This document shows, in pieces, positions 55,865 to 64,000 of a stretch of DNA of 64,000 bases. The stretch's first letter is position 1; every line of letters begins with the position of its first letter. The notes below the pieces were generated by a model. It worked only from the letters and a program-made list of their open reading frames with translations. It was not told the DNA's origin and made no database searches. The DNA lies in contig CALYLW010000423.1 in the NCBI GenBank assembly GCA_944989445.1, positions 226,001 through 290,000 of the forward strand. Reading direction: 5' to 3'. The stretch comes from Ampullaceana balthica. Its lineage: Eukaryota; Mollusca; Gastropoda; Lymnaeidae. A program made the translations under genes and the position numbers.

Positions 55865-57690
55865 AGTAGCTCGTATGTAATCAACCGTGGTTGCCTCTTG
55901 AACCGTACATTTATAGTCAGCTCTCCTCCAAGTCCATGACCACGCACGCTTACAGTTCACATCACAAACCACGTGTTTCATGCTAGGTCACGTCCTTGCA
56001 TGCTCATTCAATGTAAACACCACAACACGTCTCTCACAATTTCCGTATCAATTCAAGTGTGAAGATACTTTTCCATTAAAAAAAAATATATAATAATTAT
56101 AACGGTATTTTGCCAAGAACTCATTATAAATACCGTTATATTTATAACAGTTTAGGGAATAACAAGTAATGAACATCAAATATATTGGCCAAAGCTGAAT
56201 TTTATATTATCTACAGCTGGAAAAATAAACGTAGCCTACCTTGAAACTGTGTTATATGGGTTTAACTGTAATTCGCCCATGTGCTTCTGCTAATCGGTAA
56301 TGATAACTTCCTAAGCAGAAACGGTTGTCTACAGAATAGCGTTATGACGGGGCTTATGTCAGGGGATATGGAAGCAATAACCATACTCTCAACATGTGAG
56401 ACGATATGGAGAAACATCGTTCAAAAGATTCTTTTGCTAATCCTAAATAACGCAGCGCATCTGCTGTAGAGCCTCGCATCTAGCATTGAATATAAATGAT
56501 ACTCTTAATACTCTTAACGAAATTACAATGCAGCAAACACTAGGTCAACTGTTGCTATGGTTATTCGTTTCAATTAATCCTTGAAGAGATGTTATCATTG
56601 ATCCGCTTCTCTTTTATACACATACCTTTTAAAAAATTCTTAAACATTCGTTCCTAACAGCTTACCTGGTACTCATATTAAAGTGTCCACACATGTATAT
56701 GATTTCTTTCAATTTTCATTTCTAAAATGCAAACATTCACTATAGGAAGGAATTTTACTTAATGCTTAAAAGGGGATATTAAGAAAATTAAAAGTAGTAG
56801 TTTAATACAGAAATCTTTAAATAATTGTAGGTAAATATTTTAAAGAGACTCCGAGTTATGTGCACCGCAAAGCAGCCAAAAATATTTATCAATGTTCGTC
56901 CAAGAGCCATGAAAATTGTAATGATTTTTTTTAAAATTATTCTTTTTTTGTGTGTGATGAGTAAAATCTGGATGCAGATGTGCTTTAACACCTACCATAT
57001 AAGTTAAATATACATTGCTGTACAAATCACTCATTACTGATATCCAACTTTATCGCCACTAGGTCCTTAAGATTCTCAACTCCTACACTGGCACACTGCA
57101 ACACTGCCACACTCCCACACTGCCACACTGGCACACACATGAAAGATATAAAGAAGGATTTAAAGAACTCGTTAAAAAACAATCATAACTTCAAACAGCT
57201 GCTCAGCTCCACGATCTATTTCACAGGATTATGTAGTGCTCAATTGAAACGATACTCAGTAAATTTCTTTATTTTTAAAACGCGTGCACAAAATATACGC
57301 ACGATAACGCTTATTTTAATGTTTATATATTTAAAACCACACAGTTATAAAACGCCCCCTTAGATTAACTAGTTTCTAAGTCCATTTTTTAAACCAAAAA
57401 ATGAGTTTTGAACGCTGGGATATGGTCCCTGTATCAATCTATCATGATAAAAATGGGAAGCAGTATTATGAGCTAATTTTGCAGAGCACAAATCAGGCTT
57501 TAAAATATAAAAAGTAATTGTTTTGAAACGTTCCTGGGACACATTCAATATTAAAACATCTAGTACATATTTTCGAGCGCCTTGTCATTCTATATAGCTA
57601 GATTTGTGCCTTGAACTGTAGGCAACGATGCCTGGATTATAGACTTTGCTTCAAAGGAATAAAGAAGATTGTAAACTTTATTTTGCTACT
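55865..57690. other. Unassigned AT-rich DNA
   Basis: A short GCCACACT-type repeat occurs at about 57087-57135. Open frames under 75 codons have no recognisable product. Confidence 0.35.
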
Positions 57691-57698
57691 GTTGGATT

Positions 57699-58058
57699 CT
57701 GAACACGTGCAATATGATACAATTACTTCTGAACACTTGCAGTATGGTACAATTACTTCTGAACACTTGCAGTATGATACAATTACGTCTGAACACTTGC
57801 AGTATGATACAATTACTTCTGAACACTTGCAGTATGATACAATTACTTCTGAACACTTGCAGTATGATACAATTACTTCTGAACACTTGCAGTATGATAC
57901 AATTACTTCTGAACACTTGCAGTATGATACAATTACTTCTGAACACTTGCAGTATGATACAATTACTTCTGAACACGTGCAATACGATACAATTACTTCT
58001 GAACACTTGCAGTATGATACATTTACTTCTGAACACTTGCAGTATGGTACAATTACTC
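57699..58058. repeat. 30-bp minisatellite, 12 copies
   Basis: TTCTGAACACTTGCAGTATG plus ATACAATTAC. Variants ACACGTGCAATA (which adds a CACGTG E-box), GGTACAA and ACGTCTG. Both strands stay open because 30 is 10 codons. Confidence 0.95.
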
Positions 58059-58204
58059 AATGCAATGTTTTTTAGTCGTACAAAGATTCACAAAGAGTTT
58101 AATGGCACGCCAAAAAATTTTAATCAGCGTTTCAATTCATTTAAAGAAAAAACTATTAATTAGCTTTAAAATTCGGATTTAGAAAAATCAACACAATATC
58201 AGCA

Positions 58205-58290
58205 TTTGAAACTCAAATAAAAATACAAGAATAGATATAAACATGGCTAAGTTTGGGACGCAATAATCTGATAAACAGAAGTGTAGTAAA
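58205..58290 (+). repeat. Retroposon tail family, degraded copy
   Basis: AACTCAAATAAAAATACAAG, ATGGCTAAGTTTGGGACGCA and ATAATCTGATAAACAGAAGT follow the order of the copies at 44774 and 47577 with many changes. The (ATAAG)n tail is lost. Confidence 0.45.
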
Positions 58291-58543
58291 AATATTTTAA
58301 AATATATTTTCACACGATGGACGAATTTGACTTGATAAAGTTTCAAGTTCTCGTCTTCATCTACTTATCAGAAATGGTTCTTGAGATGTCATTTTTCTCG
58401 CGTATTTAAGAAACTGAACTTAACAACAGATGCTTGTAAATTCGAACGGCGTATTTCAGGTTGCGCCCTAATATGAAAAGCATTGGAAGAGATGTTGTGG
58501 AAGCTCTTGATGGTGCAATTCACCCCAGGTGGAATTACTTTTT

Positions 58544-58955
58544 AAATCCCTTATAAAAACTTCGAAATCTTGTCGTCATCTCTCTCTCTCTCTCTCTCTC
58601 TGTCGTTCGTCGTCGGGCAGGCAGGCGGCCGGGGGAAAATAAAAAAGTAAAAAATGACACACATCCCGTGATGTCATCGAGCTGAAATTTGGAACAAAGA
58701 CTCGTGTCACCTAACAAAGCATCGTATCAAAATTTCAGATCAATCGAAAGTACTGTAATTAAATTAATGCATTTTTAGTTTATATCTATACAACGTATGT
58801 AATTCAATTTCACTGTATGTTATTGTTTTTTTCACGTGATAGCTCAGTCTCGCGTGGACAACAGCCGGATGTACCGGCGTGCTTTTGTTTACATTTTACG
58901 TGTCACGCTGAGCTCGGTCCAGCGATCGGTAACCAGACCTTTCCCCTCTCCCCCC
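58544..58955 (+). repeat. GATCGATC-core repeat, subfamily 3, copy 1 left part
   Basis: It begins AAATCCCTTATAAAAACTTC, then (TC)n, then GAGCTGAAATTTGG, GTATCAAAATTTCAGATCAA and TTTTGTTTACATTTTACGTG. It is cut at a C-run by the LTR element; the right part resumes at 62508. Confidence 0.92.
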
Positions 58956-59259
58956 TGTCACATCTGATTAACATAATTTTGTGACGTAAGGTCATATGAA
59001 TGGTGGACGCGGGAAGAAAGGAGCATTTCTATTGGTTGAAAGTGTTGGGCGAAGGGTGGTGTGTAGACTTCCGTCGAGGAAGGATGTATGATGAATGCTT
59101 CAAGATTTCCACGTTATATTACCTCAAATGATATCTATGTGTACAATATATATATATATTAAAGTTGTTTTGTATAAACGAATTCTTCAGTGAATTATTG
59201 TGCACAAGATTATTTACTGTGAGAACGCCTACATAAAGAGAAATATAATAATCGTTACA
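58956..59259 (+). repeat. 5' LTR
   Basis: Begins TGTCACATCTGATT and ends AATCGTTACA. The R-like region has a TA repeat followed by ATTAAAG, where a polyadenylation signal would be. Compared with the LTRs at 12691 and 46230 it has lost both E-boxes near the start. Confidence 0.92.
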
Positions 59260-60121
59260 TTGGTGCAGAAGTAAAAGTTCTATGTGAACACAGTACAAGA
59301 GATTTTAAGAAAGAGGTTTCGTGGAAATAATAAGTATTTGATATTTCCAAAAAGGAAAGTATTCATTAAAATAAGAAATACTAGCAGCTATCGTATTTTT
59401 TGAATATTCAAGTTCGTAAGAAGCTGTGAATAATTTTTTGTGGTTCAATGAAAATACAAGAATATTTCAAAATGGCGGAATACAGGCACATGGTCACGGC
59501 GTACGGTATATACAACTAGGTCGCTAGTTTGTTCTACGTCACAATCGAAGACAGTACAAGCACACTACACAGTGCTGGAATCTGCGTCGTGTAGGCTTAC
59601 TGAATGGTGACACACGGTGAACATATATAGGTCGTGACGTCAACAAGCTCAATGCTAGTTGATTTCAGGAAATATTTGTAAACATAACCTGGAACTTGGA
59701 AGGCTATGGACTATTAATTATGAAGCGTGAATTATAAATAAAGGAAGGAAAGTTGTATCCATTCATTGTGTGAAGAGTTTGATAATTGCAATTTTGGATT
59801 AATGGAGTGAACTAAATTGTTTAAATAACTACTCGAAAATTGAAATTTTAACCAAGTGACTTTTATTCAAAACGATTGGACCATTTAATATATTTTGTCA
59901 ATCTGAGGGAGCGTATATATAAAGTATACTAAAGATCCCGTGTGAGGATTCTTTTATTGTCTCATCTTGTCAATACTAGATTTCATGATTTAGACGTGTC
60001 ACTTATTTGAACTTAACATTTTGAATTCAAGATTTTTCATTTGGAAGATTTATAACTTTATCAACATATACATAAATTCCTTACCAAATTGCTTAACTCA
60101 TATTATTCAATCAAACAAAAC
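59260..60121 (+). other. Leader of the LTR element
   Basis: An untranslated region of about 860 bp, well conserved with 46526-47335. It contains CAAAATGGCGGAATAC (YY1-type core) and the block CTGAGGGAGCGTATATATAA with a TATA-like box at about 59912-59924. No open frame. Confidence 0.75.
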
Positions 60122-61439
60122 ATGGATTACTACAATTACTACAAGGAATTCACTGCCATAGCTAATGAGATCGGACTAAAGGGAAAGGAAATGAGAGATT
60201 TAATTGAAGAAAAAGTAAGCATTGCTGAAGAAAAAGAAAATCAAAGAGAGGCTGAAGAAAAAGCAAGAATTGCTGAAGAAAAAGAGAAACAAAAGCAAAA
60301 AGAAGCTGAAGAAAAAGAACAGCTAAGAAAAGCTGAAGAAAAAATAGAAAATCAAAGAATTGCTGAAGAAAAATGAAAAGCAAAGAATTGCTAAAGAAGA
60401 AGAAAAGCTAAGAATAGCTGAAAAAATAGAAAATCAAAGAATTGCTGTAGACAAAGAAAAGCTAAGAAAAGCTGAACAGGAAGAAAAAATGGTTAAGAGA
60501 CAAGACATATTTGCAGCAATACAAATTAAAAGTCAAGAAAAAAGGCAAGGTATGAGAAACCAGAATCTGCCAAACCAAGGCAACATACAAACTATTTGTT
60601 GGTACTGTAACAAGCCAGGACATATGGCTAAGCAGTGTTACAACAATAAAGGACAACCAAATAGAGTGTCACCTAATGACAGCTCTATCAGAAAGAAAAT
60701 AGAAGAAAGATCAAGACAAGATCATTTTGAAAACAAAGGTAGACAAGCATGGAGAGAAAAATATAATCATAATTCCAAATATAGAGATTATGATCAAGAT
60801 AGACAATTATGGAAAGAAAAATATAATCATAACTCCAGACATAGAGATTGTGATCAAGATACACAAGCCTGGAAAGAAAAATATAATCATAATCCCAGAC
60901 ATAGAGATTATGATGAAGTTAGACAAACATGGAGAGACAGAAATAATCATAATTCCATAAATAGAGATTATAATCAAAGCAGAAGATCATGGAGAGGCAA
61001 ATACAATTTTGACTCCAGAAAAAGAAATTATGATCAACCATGGAGAAAGAATGAAAACCAAGACATGAATGATAGAAAAATAATAAAGTTAAATCGAGCA
61101 CAGACAGAAACTAGTGACATTTTGGCCACTATTAAAAATCAAGTATATGATAAAAGAAATGAAGACCATAGTAGCAGAGAAAGAGATGGCACTAGTGAAT
61201 CTGAAACCATTTGTGTGAAATCATCTGAATTAGGAAGAACAATTGGTTGTGTATTAAGCAAAATCAAAGACACAGATAAAGACAATATTTCTCAGATAAA
61301 AGTTTCTGACAGTGACTCATCTGATCCAAATTCTATTGAACTATCAGGAAGCAAAATTGACACCTCAAAAGCTAAGAAACTGATTCAAGATGCTGGAATT
61401 GAAATTATGAATGAACATAATCGAAGTCATGGTTGGTGA
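60122..61439 (+). pseudogene. gag-like gene with zinc knuckle, capsid missing, frameshifted
   Basis: The frame could start at 60089, but the ATG at 60122 has the better context (AAACATGG). The N-terminal part is MDYYNYYKEFTAIANEIGLK followed by a highly charged EEK-rich coiled coil. A frame change near 60370 leads to a 359-aa frame (60360-61439). That frame holds more coiled coil, then the CCHC zinc knuckle CWYCNKPGHMAKQC (CX2CX4HX4C) at about 60596, about five 20-residue repeats, and an acidic C-terminus. A capsid domain, normally between the coiled coil and the knuckle, is not there. In intact relatives the frame would join pol; here it stops. Confidence 0.85.
60742..61041 (+). repeat. 60-bp in-frame repeat in the gag-like gene, 5 copies
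   Basis: Each unit encodes about 20 residues of the type RQAWREKYNHNSKYRDYDQD, rich in Arg, Asn, Tyr and one Trp. The Trp, the KYNHN and the RDYD parts are the most constant. Basic and aromatic residues next to a zinc knuckle suggest nucleic-acid binding. Confidence 0.85.
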
Positions 61440-61539
61440 TTTATTGAACATTTCACAGTCTGAAGAAACATTCAAAGCCCATCGATTTGAATTCATACTC
61501 GTTAACTGAAGAATAACTATATTGAACTAGGCTATGCTA

Positions 61540-61620
61540 TTAGCCGACTACAAATTTGACATGAAACCTGTGAAGGGAAAGGACAATGTGGTTGCAGACA
61601 TATTAAGTAGAATGACAAAA
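61540..61620 (+). pseudogene. RNase H end of pol, remnant
   Basis: A short frame reads YKFDMKPVKGKDNVVADILS and then RMTK. The KGKDNVVADxLSR block ends the RNase H domain of Ty3/gypsy pol. It supports the class and shows that a deletion removed everything between gag and this point. No integrase follows. Confidence 0.8.
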
Positions 61621-61629
61621 AGTACAGAC

Positions 61630-61835
61630 ATTCTGTGAATTCCTAAGTGATAAAAACAGGGACTTTCTTAATAGTAGTCTGTGAATTCCTCAATGATAAA
61701 ACCAGAGACTGTATTAAAAAGACATTCTGTGAATTACTAAATAATAAAATAAGAGACTATATTAACATTAGTCTGTGAAGTCCTAAAGGATAAAAACAGA
61801 GACTGTAATTATATTAATATTTTTATTTTCTGAAC
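61630..61835. repeat. 46-49-bp tandem repeat in the LTR element, 4 copies
   Basis: TCTGTGAATTCCTAAATGAT, AAAACAGAGACTGTATTAA-like units between the RNase H remnant and the 3' LTR. A second pair with a 46-bp period (CAGTCCTACAGATTTTTTCT) follows at about 61968-62050. Confidence 0.8.
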
Positions 61836-62196
61836 AATGGACAAGGAACAGTGTTTGAATTCCACTGGATTATTAGTTAATTTTAATAATATTGAGTTTT
61901 TAAATATTTTAGTTACACAAAATTACAGATGTGTTAAAATTTTCAGTTTCAATTTTTTCAGCACAGGTAGACTGTTGCAGTCCTACAGATTTTTTCTCAT
62001 TATTTTTTATGTTTAGACTTTTGCAGTCCTACAGATTTTTTCTTATTGATTCTATATTCAGAAGTTGTATGTAAGAAAATGAATGTTCATTGATGATAAA
62101 TATTTGAAATTTGAATATAGATATAGATTTATTTGATTTTATGAAGACCAAAAATGTTGTATTTCATAAACATTTTTTTTTAAGGATGGGGGTGAA

Positions 62197-62507
62197 TTTC
62201 ACATCTGATTAACATAATTTTGTGACGTAAGGTCACATGAATGGTGGACGCGGGAAGAAAGGAGCATTTCTATTGGTTGAAAGTGTTGGGCGAAGGGTGG
62301 TGTGTAGACTTCCGTCGAGGAAGGATGTATGATGAATGCCTCAAGATTTCTACGTTACATTACCTCAAATGATATCGATGTGTACAATATATATATATAT
62401 ATTAAAGTTGTTTTGGATAAACGAATTCTTCAGTGAATTATTGTGCACAAGATTATTTACTGTGAGAACGCCTACATAAAGAAGTATACCATATAAATAG
62501 AGTTACA
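62197..62507 (+). repeat. 3' LTR
   Basis: Starts TTTCACATCTGATT (the expected TG is TT) after a G-rich polypurine-like run, and ends AGAGTTACA followed by the target duplication CCCCC. It follows the 5' LTR closely except for a TA-repeat length change and a diverged last segment. Confidence 0.9.
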
Positions 62508-62650
62508 CCCCCGGTAAAAAAACAAAGGGGTGTTAAGACAGATTCAGTCTGTAAATGTTTGTCGCGTTTGAACATAATCAATACTGTTAGTAATGTCTCA
62601 AATATAAGGAATTTATAGTCAAAAACTATGTTTTTACGGGTTTGTTTTAG
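62508..62650 (+). repeat. GATCGATC-core repeat, subfamily 3, copy 1 right part
   Basis: It resumes with the C-run, then AGACAGATTCAGTCTGTAAA, GTTTGTCGCGTTTGAA, and ends ATATAAGGAATTTATAGTCA, AAAACTATGTTTTTACGGG. Together with 58544-58955 it makes one whole copy. Confidence 0.9.
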
Positions 62651-62702
62651 TTGTTGTTATATTGATGGAGGTCCATTTTAGTTCATCGGCAGTTTCTTTT
62701 TT

Positions 62703-63235
62703 AAATCCCTTATATTAACTTCACCGGTGTCTCTGTCTGTCATCATTTAACTGTCTTGGGCGGACGGAAAAACAAAAGTAAAAAATGACCCACTTCCCGA
62801 ATCCGATTGAGCTGAAATTGGGCACACGGACCGGTCTCACCTAACAATGCATTGTATCATAATTTCAGATCGATCGAACGTACCGTAATTAAATTAATGC
62901 ATTTTTAGTTTATCCTTATATAACGTATGTAATTCAAATTCACGGTTTGTTATTGTTTTTTTCCCACGTGAGAGTTTGAGTTGACGCTTTGACGTCGACC
63001 CATCGAAGTACCGGCGTGCTTTTGTTTACATTTTACGTGTCACGCTGAGCTCGGTCAAGCGAATCAGTGACCAGACTTTCCCCCCTCTCCCACCCCCACC
63101 CCCCACCCCCCAGGGTTATGAAGCAAAGTTGAGTCAGACAGATTCAGTCTGTAAATGTTTGTCGCGTTTGAAAATAATCAATACTGTTAGTTATGTCTCA
63201 TATATAAGGGATTTATAGTCAAAAACTTTGTTTTT
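62703..63235 (+). repeat. GATCGATC-core repeat, subfamily 3, copy 2
   Basis: From AAATCCCTTATATTAACTTC to TATATAAGGGATTTATAGTC and AAAAACTTTGTTTTT. It includes GAGCTGAAATTGGGCACACG, TTTCAGATCGATCGAACGTA and a long CCCCCAC-rich tract (about 63080-63112). The next copy begins at the following base. Confidence 0.93.
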
Positions 63236-63782
63236 AAATCCCTTATATTAACTTCGCGGCCGTCTCATCATCTCATGGGCGGGCGGGCGGAAAAAAAAAG
63301 TCGAAAATGACCCACTTCCAGTGATCCGATCGAGCTGACATTTGGCACACGGACCGGTCTCACCTAACAATGCATGGTATTAAAATTTCAGATCGATCGA
63401 TTGTACCGTAATTAAATTAATGCATTTTTAGTTTTTCCTTATATATTGTATGTAATTCAAATTCACGGTTTGTTATTGTTTTTTTCCCACGTGAAAGTTT
63501 GAGTTGACGCTTTGAGGTGACCCATCGAAGAACCGAGGTGCTTTTGTTTACATTTTACGTGTCACGCTGAGCTCGGTCAAGCGAATCGGTGACCAGACTG
63601 TTCCCCCTCTCCCACCCCACACCCCCAGGGTTATGAAGCAAGGTTGAGTTAGACAAATTCAGTCTGTAAATGTTTGTCGAGTTTGAAAATAATCAATACT
63701 GTTAGTTATGTCTCATATATAAGGGATTTGTAGTCAAAAACTTTGTTTTTATGGGTTTGTTTTATTACGGGTTTGTTTTATT
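63236..63782 (+). repeat. GATCGATC-core repeat, subfamily 3, copy 3
   Basis: Same order as copy 2, with (GGGC)n at the microsatellite position and a duplicated ACGGGTTTGTTTTATT-like end. Confidence 0.93.
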
Positions 63783-64000
63783 AAATCCCTTATATTAACT
63801 TCACTGCCGTCTCTGTCGTCATCTCATGGGCGGGCGGAAAAGAAAGTAAAAAATGACCCACTTTCCGTGATCCGATCGAGCTGAAATTTGGCACACGGAC
63901 CCGTCTAACCTAACAATTCCTCGTATCAAAATTTCAGATCGATCGAACGTACCGTAATTAAATTAATGCATTTTTATTTTATCCTTATATAAGGTGTGTA
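63783..64000 (+). repeat. GATCGATC-core repeat, subfamily 3, copy 4, cut by window end
   Basis: Starts AAATCCCTTATATTAACTTC and runs through the GATCGATC core. The rest lies outside the window, so the array continues. Confidence 0.92.

Larger units (their letters stand above)
58956..62507 (+). mobile_element. Compact Ty3/gypsy-type LTR retrotransposon, pol-deleted
   Basis: 5' LTR 58956-59259 and 3' LTR 62197-62507, flanked by the 5-bp duplication CCCCC. The internal part holds a primer-binding-like segment (TTGGTGCAGAAGT), an 800-bp leader, a gag-like frame with a zinc knuckle, a short RNase H remnant and a polypurine-like stretch (AAGGATGGGGGTGAA). Capsid, protease, reverse transcriptase and integrase are missing. 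At 3.55 kb it is far below the usual 5-6 kb or more. The two LTRs differ at a handful of sites over the first 275 bp and more strongly in the last 25, so insertion is not very recent. Retention of ends means it may have moved using proteins from a full element. Confidence 0.92.

Noticed and set aside
60162..60656. Leucine/phenylalanine-rich minus-strand frames
   Set aside because: Antisense shadows of the lysine/glutamate-rich coiled coil of the gag-like gene.

Overview
This 64 kb window is AT-rich eukaryotic (animal) DNA with no complete host protein-coding gene that I can recognise. Three things point to an invertebrate, most plausibly a mollusc and perhaps a gastropod: the mix of ZBED-type hAT elements, endonuclease-type LINEs, Ty3/gypsy elements and tRNA-derived SINEs with (ATAAG)n tails; the very high minisatellite load; and the lack of any bacterial gene organisation. 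The species-level guess is inference from repeat style, not from a marker gene. Nearly every long open frame is either a transposon relic or an artefact of a tandem repeat whose unit length is divisible by three.

Layout. At 1-4.4 kb there are four minisatellites. At 4.96-7.06 kb lies a complete but decayed hAT transposon with a perfect 8-bp target-site duplication, followed by a small non-autonomous DNA element and a 39-bp minisatellite (7.9-8.4 kb). At 9-14.2 kb there is a patchwork: a CRE/E-box rich stretch, a degraded MITE, a foldback element, a tRNA-Val-like pseudogene, a solo LTR with perfect TSD, two inverted copies of a CGGCGTAGCATACGCCG repeat, and a hammerhead-ribozyme-like Penelope remnant. 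At 15.9-17.4 kb there are two LINE relics and one copy of a dispersed repeat with a GATCGATC core. From 18 to 37 kb the window is dominated by minisatellites, including 2-kb (37-bp unit) and 1.9-kb (39-bp unit) arrays. At 37-41.8 kb are a GC-rich block, a SINE, a 1.8-kb near-identical 28-bp array and another GATCGATC-core element.

At 43.7-44.03 kb is the best host-gene candidate: a GC-richer, pyrimidine-rich stretch with an NRF-1-like site, followed by ATG GCG GAG directly abutting a consensus splice donor (GTAAGT). It is close to a CCAAT box and an E-box and looks like a TATA-less promoter with a tiny first coding exon. At 46.2-47.3 kb is a truncated LTR retrotransposon inserted in a minisatellite. 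At 49.1-51.64 kb is a 5'-truncated LINE with an intact FADD box but several frame breaks. At 53-54.4 kb is a duplicated foldback module, and next to it a (GGAT)n array and a hAT fragment.

The right end (58.5-64 kb) is a nested structure. Copies of the GATCGATC-core element lie in tandem. One copy is split by a compact 3.55-kb Ty3/gypsy-type element (LTRs 58956-59259 and 62197-62507, TSD CCCCC) that keeps a gag-like frame but lacks capsid and almost all of pol. The array continues off the window edge.

Overall, the window reads as repeat-rich intergenic or intronic DNA. Roughly a fifth of its length is minisatellite, by summing the spans listed. The features of most interest are the GATCGATC-core family (microsatellites at a constant internal position, tandem copies, a hairpin at each junction), the conserved non-coding leader of the LTR family, the foldback pair, the ribozyme-like motif and the candidate promoter/first exon.
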